Of a DNA stretch of 6,739 nt, positions 1 to 5,234 are shown in pieces. Position 1 is the stretch's first letter. Each line of letters opens with the position of its first letter. This DNA is from Planctomycetota bacterium. GTDB taxonomy: Bacteria; Planctomycetota; UBA1135; GCA-002686595. The translations under genes were made by a program, and so were the position numbers. The stretch lies in assembly GCA_028823185.1 (NCBI GenBank), contig JAPKBY010000098.1, forward strand, positions 1 through 6,739, read 5' to 3'. Below the pieces are notes generated by a model. It ran no database searches. It had not been told where the DNA came from and worked only from the letters and a program-made list of their open reading frames with translations.

Positions 1-8
1 CTTGGGCG

Positions 9-218
9 ATGGTGTTCATGATTCACACCTCTCCGACTCAGAGCGTCACTGCGCTACGCGATGAGTTCTATCCATTGGTGACCGAGCTAGGTTGGGAGGC
101 CGCGCTCTCGCAGTATGTCGGTGTGCAAGACAAGGAAGAGTTCTACGAGGCCTTTGATCTCTTCATGGAGGCGCCCATCGAAGAGCAGATCGCTCTCTTC
201 GATGAGCTGAAGCCCTGA
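9..218 (+). CDS. Small acidic hypothetical protein, possibly the 3' end of a longer gene
   Basis: I do not recognise this protein. It is at most 69 residues, strongly acidic (14 Asp/Glu against 3 Arg/Lys), and reads as mostly helical with aromatic positions (F20, Y21, W29, Y36, F46, Y47, F49, F52). It has no signal peptide, membrane segment or cysteine motif. The start is uncertain: ATG at 9, GTG at 12 and ATG at 18 are all possible, none has a clear Shine-Dalgarno sequence, and the frame stays open to the left edge, so this could be the end of a larger protein. Its TGA overlaps the ATG of the M24 peptidase gene (TGATG at 216-220), which argues that it is translated and coupled to that gene. 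A partner or regulatory role for the peptidase is only a guess. Confidence 0.55.
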   Translation: MVFMIHTSPTQSVTALRDEFYPLVTELGWEAALSQYVGVQDKEEFYEAFDLFMEAPIEEQIALFDELKP

Positions 219-1039
219 TGTTAGGGATGCAATCTAGAGCTTTGAATGAAGCTGCGCTGCTGGGTCGGCTAGAGGCTCAGCGCTTGGTTCAAGCGACCGT
301 GCGTAGCATGGAGGTCGAGCTCTTAGTGGGTGTCACAGAGGCGCAAATCGCAGCGCTCTTGCGTGCGCGCCTTGTAGAGGCTGGAGCTGAGGGCTTCTTC
401 CATGAGCCGGTGATTTGGTTCGGTGAGCGCAGCGCCCTGCGTGGGATGAAGAGTCACTCTGATGCCATGCCCGGTGAGACGAAGCTCTGCACCGGCGACG
501 CAGTTCTCATGGACGTAGCGCCGTTCATCTCAGGTTTTCCAATCGACGTCAGCTGGACGAGCTCTTGCGGGGAGAACCCGGTCTTAGAGCGAGGGAGGAC
601 TGTCTTGAAGGAGCTGCGTGAAGTGATTCCGGAATGGGTCACGGCGGGGAAGACTCGCAGGGAGCTCGCAGTCGCCGTCGAAGATCTCGCGAGGGAGCGA
701 GGCTTTGCCAGCAGGCAGAAGGCCTATTTATTTGGCGCCCTCGGACATCGTCTCTACGGCCCAGGTTTGCTGCCCTTCGCGCGTCGCTCTAGCTTTGGTC
801 TCGGGCTGGGCAGCTCCATCCAGCTCTTCGGCACCGCGCTCATGCACCGGTTGAGCCTTGGTCTCGTCGAGTGGCCGTTTTGGAATGACTCCGCGATGAG
901 CGAGACGAGACCGGGCCTCGGCGTGTGGTCGGTCGAGCCCCACATCGCCAGTGATGGCGTGGGGGCTAAGTGGGAGGAGCTCCTCTTGGTTGAGGAGCAT
1001 GGCGCGCGCTGGCTTGAGTCAGCGGAACCGCTGATCTAA
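218..1039 (+). CDS. M24-family metallopeptidase-like protein (aminopeptidase P/creatinase fold)
   Basis: 273 residues, about the size of a lone pita-bread catalytic domain. The five metal ligands of the M24 family can be placed: D99 (in LMDVAPF), D110 (PIDVSWT), H177 (ALGHRLYG), E240 (WSVEPHI) and E253 (KWEELLLVEEHG). Spacing to the following V258 matches the usual E-x4-V end motif. The surrounding sequence differs from textbook Xaa-Pro peptidases: GHR replaces GHG, and the segment 80-86 (HSDAMPG) stands where the usual substrate-side His region lies. An active dinuclear metalloenzyme, probably cytoplasmic (no signal peptide), is likely, but some M24 members are non-peptidase hydrolases such as creatinase. 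The ATG at 218 overlaps the preceding TGA; a weak GAAG lies 5 bases upstream. An alternative ATG at 227 would remove three residues. The gene converges on the radical SAM operon and its TAA overlaps that operon's last stop. Confidence 0.78.
   Translation: MLGMQSRALNEAALLGRLEAQRLVQATVRSMEVELLVGVTEAQIAALLRARLVEAGAEGFFHEPVIWFGERSALRGMKSHSDAMPGETKLCTGDAVLMDVAPFISGFPIDVSWTSSCGENPVLERGRTVLKELREVIPEWVTAGKTRRELAVAVEDLARERGFASRQKAYLFGALGHRLYGPGLLPFARRSSFGLGLGSSIQLFGTALMHRLSLGLVEWPFWNDSAMSETRPGLGVWSVEPHIASDGVGAKWEELLLVEEHGARWLESAEPLI
1019..1034. terminator. Palindrome at the convergent gene junction, possible bidirectional terminator
   Basis: TCAGCGGAACCGCTGA is a perfect inverted repeat with 7-base arms around a central AA. 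It lies in the last codons of the M24 gene and begins one base past the stop codon of the convergent radical SAM gene. Seen as RNA it forms a short GC-rich hairpin on either strand. Neither strand has a U-run after it, so a classical intrinsic terminator is not supported; a weak or factor-assisted terminator, or chance within codons, remain possible. Confidence 0.3.
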
Positions 1040-2643
1040 GAGTTCGCCAGCGCAGCGGCGCGACGTTTGACCCGCTTGTCTTCCCACTGCATCTGAACCT
1101 CGGCCTCTTTGGGGCCGCCTGCCTCGAAGATGGCTGCGTTCTGCTGGTAGCTCTCGGAGCGATAGCGGTGGAGGAACTCCGCGAAGTGTCCTGAGTCTAA
1201 GTAGTAGAGCAGCTGCGCGACGTCGACCTTGCCGGTCTCCTTGCGAAGCGCGAAGGCCCTCTTGGCGAAGTCTCGTCCAGTCGGCGTGATGAGCTTGCTG
1301 CGTGAGAGCTTCCAGCGCAGATAGCTGCGCTCGATGAGTCCCGAGGCAGGGCGCTCCTCGCGCTGCCAAAAGCGCTTGAGGTTCGCGAAGCCTGCGTCGG
1401 AGGTGTAGCACTGCTCATAGAGCCATGCATAGCCATCCATGAGCTGCTCGCGTGACATGTTCTTAGGTTCATAGAGCACGTGGCGCGTGTCATATTGCGA
1501 CCAATCGAAGTGGTCGAGGCGCTCCTCGCGCTTGAACTCCTCGTGCAGCTCTGTCCCGGGCATGGGGGCGAGGATGCTGAAGAAGGGGTAGAGGATGTTG
1601 TTCTCGAAGACGAAGTCACGCGTGTCCTTGAAGACAGAGAGAGTGTCAGTGTCGAAGCCTACGATGAAGTTGCCGACGATCGAGATGCCACGTTGATGGA
1701 TGCGTTCTGTCGCTTCCTGGAAGGGCAGACAGAAGTTGACCCCCTTGTCCATCGACTTGAGCGTCTCTTGTGAGACAGACTCGAAGCCGATGATGAGGGT
1801 CGTACAGCCTGCCTCTTGGAAGAGGTCTAGCAGCTTCTCATCGGTCGCGACGTTGAGCGTGGTCTCAGCTGACCAGTCGGGGATCTCCCCCTTCTTGCGC
1901 AGCGGGATCAAGGTCTCAAGGAGCTCCTGGGTGTACTTCGTGCGGCTGATGAAGTTGTCGTCGACCATGTAGAGGGCCTTCATGCGCTCGACCATGGGCC
2001 CGCGACGGGGCATGTTGCGGATCTCTTGCACGACTCGATCTACGGGCTTGAAGCGGAAGGCTTGGCCAGAGATGTCCGGGACAGAGCAGAAGCGGCACTT
2101 GAAGGGGCAACCGCGCGTCGTCTGGAGCTGGTGAAAGAGGAAGCGCGCGGGGTCAATGTTCGCATAGCCGGGGTCTGGGATGGTCCCCATGTCGGGGAAC
2201 TCAGGCGCGTCATAGCGCGCGGGCGCTACGCCTGCCTCGAACTCTTCGAGGAACTTCGGCCAGGTGTTCTCTGCTTCACCTAAGACGATGTGGTCGACGT
2301 GCTCGAGCGCTTCATCCGGTAGGAGTGAGGCGTGGATGCCGCCGAGGACGACCTTCTTTCCACGACGTCTGAACTCATCCGCGACGAGGTAGGCGCGTGT
2401 TGAGCATGAGGTCTTCGCGGAGAGCGCGACGAGATCACAGGGCTCGTCATAGTTGATGGGGGCGAGGTATTCGTCTTGTAGAGAGACCTCATACTTCTCA
2501 GGTGTTCCTCCGAGAATGGTGAGCAGACCTAGGTCTAAGAGCGAGCGCTCGAAGCCTAAGACCTCGTTCATGAGATCCATCTCGTAGAGCTCGCGCTCTG
2601 TGTCATCGAGGTTCTTCTTTGCGGCGACGAAGAGAATCTTCAT
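1036..2643 (-). CDS. B12-binding-domain radical SAM protein with DUF4070-like C-terminal region
   Basis: 535 residues, third gene of the minus-strand operon. Residues about 1-140 look like a cobalamin-binding Rossmann domain: MKILFVAA at the start, LGGIHASLLPDEAL (100-113) and LGEAENTW (121-128), as in BchE/HpnP-type enzymes, which lack the His-ligand DxHxxG motif. The radical SAM core follows: C179, C183 and C186 in RGCPFKCRFCS form the CxxxCxxC motif for the [4Fe-4S] cluster, with VDDNF (227-231), GFES (286-289) and FIVGFDTD (326-333) downstream. PMPGTELHEEF (360-370) and the W381-Y391 stretch before EPKNMSREQLMDGY resemble the DUF4070 region of B12-dependent radical SAM methylases. The last about 100 residues are basic and unassigned. 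A methylase, cyclase or rearrangement enzyme is expected; the substrate is unknown. ATG at 2643 has GAGG seven bases upstream and overlaps the HDO stop (ATGA). Confidence 0.9.
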   Translation of the reverse strand: MKILFVAAKKNLDDTERELYEMDLMNEVLGFERSLLDLGLLTILGGTPEKYEVSLQDEYLAPINYDEPCDLVALSAKTSCSTRAYLVADEFRRRGKKVVLGGIHASLLPDEALEHVDHIVLGEAENTWPKFLEEFEAGVAPARYDAPEFPDMGTIPDPGYANIDPARFLFHQLQTTRGCPFKCRFCSVPDISGQAFRFKPVDRVVQEIRNMPRRGPMVERMKALYMVDDNFISRTKYTQELLETLIPLRKKGEIPDWSAETTLNVATDEKLLDLFQEAGCTTLIIGFESVSQETLKSMDKGVNFCLPFQEATERIHQRGISIVGNFIVGFDTDTLSVFKDTRDFVFENNILYPFFSILAPMPGTELHEEFKREERLDHFDWSQYDTRHVLYEPKNMSREQLMDGYAWLYEQCYTSDAGFANLKRFWQREERPASGLIERSYLRWKLSRSKLITPTGRDFAKRAFALRKETGKVDVAQLLYYLDSGHFAEFLHRYRSESYQQNAAIFEAGGPKEAEVQMQWEDKRVKRRAAALANS

Positions 2644-3554
2644 TGGGATACCTCGATGAGCGTGGAATCGCTCGGCAGGGGGACGGGCCAGCTCTTGCCT
2701 GCCCAGTGGTCTTGTATCGCAGTTCTGAGGTCGCGTCGGTTGCCCGGGCTCTCTTCACGATCGGGGCGTCGACTCCCGAGGATGCCGCGGCGGACGGCGT
2801 CTACGGAGTGGGGTTGGCGGCGTGCGACGACGCAGCGCTCGACACCGGTCCAGAAGCGGAAGCGCGCACCGAGGGAGAGGAGTGCGCCTCTGCGGACGAG
2901 CGCGCGGGCCTCTTCGTCTTGGCCGAGCTGGGCTAATGCCTGGCTCATCCAGTTGGCGTGTTCGATGTCTTGCTCTGTGTGCAGGTCGAAATACATGCGC
3001 TCTTCATAGCCCATGCCGGCTCGCTCAAGGCCGGGGATGATCTGGTTGAACATCTTCGGTATGGCCCACTCGTGCCCCGGTCCGAGGGCACCGAGGCCCA
3101 CGAGGAAGGGTTCTTCGCTGCAGATTCGAAGATGAATCCCGATGAACTCCCAGACGGCAGAGCAGAGAGGGGTCGTCTCCTCTTCTCCACTTACGAGGCC
3201 CATTGAGTTCAGGTATCTGAGATAGAGCTTGGCGTGATCGTCTCCATCAGAGCCCTCGCCATACTCGTCTACGAGCACCTTGGCGAGCCAGAGCTTCTGC
3301 TCCGAGGAAGGGGCCCTGAGCAGCAAGAGTTCCATGTAGCGAGTGAAGGTCCCTACCATCGGGTAGTGCTGAAGACCGAAGACCTTGTAGTCGCCCTTTG
3401 TGTAGCGGCCCGTCCTGAGGCGAGAGAGCAACAGGTGGTTGACGCCAGGGTGTGCGCTGACTTCATCGCGTAACTCACTCAACCATGTGGGGAGGAGCGG
3501 GGCATCTGGAGTGCTCTGAGGGATTAGATCTTTCTCTGCGAGGATGGCGCTCAT
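2640..3554 (-). CDS. Heme-oxygenase-like diiron oxidase/oxygenase (HDO, iron-containing redox enzyme family)
   Basis: 304 residues from the ATG at 3554; the frame also allows a TTG at 3569 (309 residues), which would overlap the upstream gene by 14 bases. The ATG is preferred because GGGAG sits six bases before it. Using ATG numbering, the metal-site pattern is E100 (or E97) in DEYGEG, H107 in DDHAKLY, E162 in GPGHEWAIP, and H192, D196, H199 in FDLHTEQDIEH. The E-x6-H pair and H-x3-D-x2-H motif match SznF-, BesC- and CADD-type HDOs, which use a labile diiron centre and O2 for N-oxidation, C-C cleavage or desaturation. PqqC-like relatives lack this metal site. The fold seems to end near residue 242 (FWTGVER); the remaining about 60 residues are Arg-rich and read as real coding sequence from their GC-rich third positions. 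The gene sits between two radical SAM genes, with TGA-A-ATG on one side and ATGA on the other. Substrate unknown. Confidence 0.85.
   Translation of the reverse strand: MSAILAEKDLIPQSTPDAPLLPTWLSELRDEVSAHPGVNHLLLSRLRTGRYTKGDYKVFGLQHYPMVGTFTRYMELLLLRAPSSEQKLWLAKVLVDEYGEGSDGDDHAKLYLRYLNSMGLVSGEEETTPLCSAVWEFIGIHLRICSEEPFLVGLGALGPGHEWAIPKMFNQIIPGLERAGMGYEERMYFDLHTEQDIEHANWMSQALAQLGQDEEARALVRRGALLSLGARFRFWTGVERCVVARRQPHSVDAVRRGILGSRRPDREESPGNRRDLRTAIQDHWAGKSWPVPLPSDSTLIEVSQ
2651..2654 (-). promoter_or_regulatory. Shine-Dalgarno GAGG for the downstream radical SAM gene
   Basis: GAGG on the minus strand, seven bases before the ATG at 2643, inside the last codons of the HDO gene. Together with the ATGA overlap it fixes the start of the third operon gene. 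Confidence 0.55.
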
Positions 3555-3555
3555 T

Positions 3556-5058
3556 TCAGACTCCCACAACTTCTGTGACTAGCTCTTGCCTAGTCTCCTG
3601 TGGATCTGAGGGAGGGAACTCGGGGATGATCCCTTCTTCATCTCGTAAGTAATTCTCTGGATCATTGAGCGCCATGCGCAGCACCTCGCGACGCTGACTG
3701 AAGAGCTTTAAGCCAGAGCGCATGGCCATCATCAGGCGCGGGCGGCGCGCCATGAACCGCCATGAGAGTGAGCTGTCGATGGAGGCCTCGGTCGCTTCAT
3801 TCCATGCCGCATAGCGCTCATAGAACTCGCGTCGAGGGAGCTTGGTCGGCGTGACCGCGTGGAGGAGGTCGAAGAAGCGTGCGTCTTTTGTGAGGAGCTT
3901 GTGTTGGTTCTCTCGCCAGCTCTGCGTCCCGGGGAGCGGCATATTGATGACGACTAGGGGGATAGTGATCTTCATCTCGTTGATGGCCGCATAGAGATCG
4001 TCGAAGTCCTGCGCCTCGAAGTCGGGGTGGGCCATGAAGATCCCGGTCGTGATGATGGAGAGCTCATTGAGAAGCTCGGCCGCCTTGATGTAGTTCTCGC
4101 GGGTGTTGTCCTTGCGCAAGGCCTCTAGGGTGCCGGCGTCATTGGTCTCAAAGCCTGAGAGCACCATCATGAGTCCGCAGTCGCGCATCCGACGCATGAG
4201 GTCTGCGTTCTCGACCACGAAGTCTGTGCGTCCTTGGATCATCCAGAACTTCTTGATCCCGCGAGTCTCGATCTCATCGCAGAGCTCGACGAGGCGCTGT
4301 GGCCTAGTGAGGAAGTTGTCATCAAGAAAGAAGATGAAGGGCTCGTCGCACATCTCCATTTGATCGGCGATCGCCTTGGAAGAGAGGAAGCGCACCTTGC
4401 GCTCGTAGAACTCCCAGATCGCGCAGAAGTTGCAGTCGAAGGCGCAGCCGCGACTGGTCTGAATCGCAGCCATGTTCATCGCAGAGGCGAAGAAGTACTG
4501 ACCCTTGTATTCATCTAAGAGGTGACGGGCAGGTGTGGGGAAGGTGTCCAGCTCGCGGGCTTGAGAGCGCTTCCCCGTGTGGACACGCTCGGCTCCGCGG
4601 CGAAATGCGAGGCCGTCGATCTCTTCTAGTGATTGACGGGAGTTACCCGACTCTAGGTGGTCGATGAGCTCTTTGAATGTGTCTTCCCCTTCACCGATGC
4701 AGATGGCGTCGATGTATTCAAAGTCGTGCTCCTCCGGCACGAGCGTGGGGTGATGCCCGCCGAGTAGAGTGAAGACCTCCTCCCCAAGGATGGACTTCGC
4801 GCAGTGCAAGACAGCCTGAGCTTGATAAGCATCGGTCGTCATGCACGTGACACCGACAAGGTCTGGTTTGAATGAAGAGAGAACGCGTGGCAACGTGTCT
4901 GCCTCTTCTAGGCGCATGTCGATGATGCGGACCTCATGGTCGCCCTCAACGCACGCGGCGATCGCTGTGAGAGCGCCTGGTTCGCTCATCCAAAGAGCGT
5001 TCTCAAGGCCGATACGTCCGCACTCAAAAGGGGCGGGTTGAACAAGGAGGATGCGCAT
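3556..5058 (-). CDS. B12-binding-domain radical SAM protein (BchE-like architecture)
   Basis: 500 residues, first gene of the minus-strand operon. An N-terminal cobalamin-binding-type domain (about 1-135) shows MRILLVQP, DMRLEE (47-52), LLGGHHPTLVPEE (98-110) and GEGEDTF (122-128), with no DxHxxG lower-ligand motif, as is usual in this radical SAM class. The radical SAM core carries C205, C209 and C212 in SRGCAFDCNFCA (CxxxCxxC), followed by FLDDNF (244-249), a strand with GRTDF (276-280), SGFET (301-305) and MPLPGTQSW (373-381). The C-terminal part (about 410-500) is basic to about 460, then acidic, and I cannot assign it. Members of this architecture methylate unactivated carbons or build rings on small molecules, using SAM and cobalamin in the cytoplasm. 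It is quite different from the operon's other radical SAM protein, so the two likely do different steps. ATG at 5058 has only a weak GAAAG upstream. Confidence 0.92.
   Translation of the reverse strand: MRILLVQPAPFECGRIGLENALWMSEPGALTAIAACVEGDHEVRIIDMRLEEADTLPRVLSSFKPDLVGVTCMTTDAYQAQAVLHCAKSILGEEVFTLLGGHHPTLVPEEHDFEYIDAICIGEGEDTFKELIDHLESGNSRQSLEEIDGLAFRRGAERVHTGKRSQARELDTFPTPARHLLDEYKGQYFFASAMNMAAIQTSRGCAFDCNFCAIWEFYERKVRFLSSKAIADQMEMCDEPFIFFLDDNFLTRPQRLVELCDEIETRGIKKFWMIQGRTDFVVENADLMRRMRDCGLMMVLSGFETNDAGTLEALRKDNTRENYIKAAELLNELSIITTGIFMAHPDFEAQDFDDLYAAINEMKITIPLVVINMPLPGTQSWRENQHKLLTKDARFFDLLHAVTPTKLPRREFYERYAAWNEATEASIDSSLSWRFMARRPRLMMAMRSGLKLFSQRREVLRMALNDPENYLRDEEGIIPEFPPSDPQETRQELVTEVVGV
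3561..3565 (-). promoter_or_regulatory. Shine-Dalgarno GGGAG deciding the HDO start
   Basis: GGGAG on the minus strand, six bases before the ATG at 3554 and inside the end of the upstream radical SAM gene. The competing TTG at 3569 lies before this site and has no such sequence, so the ATG start one base after the upstream TGA is favoured. Confidence 0.6.
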
Positions 5059-5095
5059 GCTGCTTTCGCTGTTGTGCTGTGTGAGTAAGAGATTT

Positions 5096-5113
5096 CAGAG
5101 CGTCTCTGGACGC
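5096..5113. repeat. Two overlapping short palindromes in the operon leader
   Basis: CAGAG-CGT-CTCTG (5096-5108) and GCGTC-TCTG-GACGC (5100-5113) are both perfect five-base-arm inverted repeats sharing nine bases. They sit about 40 bases before the start of the first radical SAM gene. The two hairpins exclude each other. Operator or leader structure is possible, but arms this short can arise by chance. Confidence 0.3.
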
Positions 5114-5212
5114 GATTTGAGCAATATCTTGTCCCGCTCCAGATGGCCCGGGAAGCTGTTCAGATAGGATTTGATAGATATTCCTGTTTTGACGAAGGTC
5201 AGAGTTAGGCTG

Positions 5213-5225
5213 TTGCCAAAGGCAA
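5213..5225. repeat. Inverted repeat overlapping the esterase ribosome binding site
   Basis: TTGCC-AAA-GGCAA is a perfect five-base-arm inverted repeat whose right arm runs into the AAGGA site by two bases. A protein bound here, or an mRNA hairpin, could affect translation of the esterase. The size is small enough for chance. Confidence 0.3.
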
Positions 5226-5228
5226 GGA
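5224..5228 (+). promoter_or_regulatory. Shine-Dalgarno AAGGA for the esterase gene
   Basis: AAGGA six bases before the ATG at 5235. No other ATG, GTG, TTG or CTG occurs in frame back to the stop at 5190-5192, so this site and start are secure. Confidence 0.7.
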
Positions 5229-5234
5229 ATCCTC

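Larger units (their letters stand above)
5059..5234. promoter_or_regulatory. Divergent intergenic region, presumed to hold both promoters
   Basis: These 176 bases are the only true intergenic gap and separate two divergent units, so promoters for both the radical SAM/HDO operon and the esterase gene should be here. The stretch is visibly more AT-rich around 5115-5195. I find no convincing -35/-10 pair on either strand; TTGACG at 5189-5194 and a weak extended -10-like TGATAGATA at 5172-5180 (plus strand) are the nearest matches. Short inverted repeats are present at 5096-5113 and 5213-5225. Confidence 0.45.

Noticed and set aside
2640..2829. Frameshift as the origin of the odd HDO tail
   Set aside because: Third positions stay GC-rich in the annotated frame and the stop falls exactly on an ATGA junction with a correctly placed GAGG, so the frame is probably intact.
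2619..2936. Plus-strand open frame of 105 codons opposite the HDO C-terminus
   Set aside because: It lies antisense to the HDO and radical SAM genes, whose frames, ribosome binding sites and motifs are well supported; it shows no recognisable motif.
3555..3569. TTG start giving a five-residue longer HDO protein
   Set aside because: It would overlap the upstream gene by 14 bases and lies before the good GGGAG site; the ATG at 3554 is better placed.
1036..5058. Radical SAM/HDO genes as a RiPP cluster
   Set aside because: No precursor-like small ORF with a core peptide and no RRE/PqqD-like domain is seen in the operon; the only small gene (9-218) is on the other strand in another unit.
5059..5234. 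Cobalamin riboswitch before the B12-dependent genes
   Set aside because: The leader is too short and no B12-box-like sequence could be found by eye on the minus strand.
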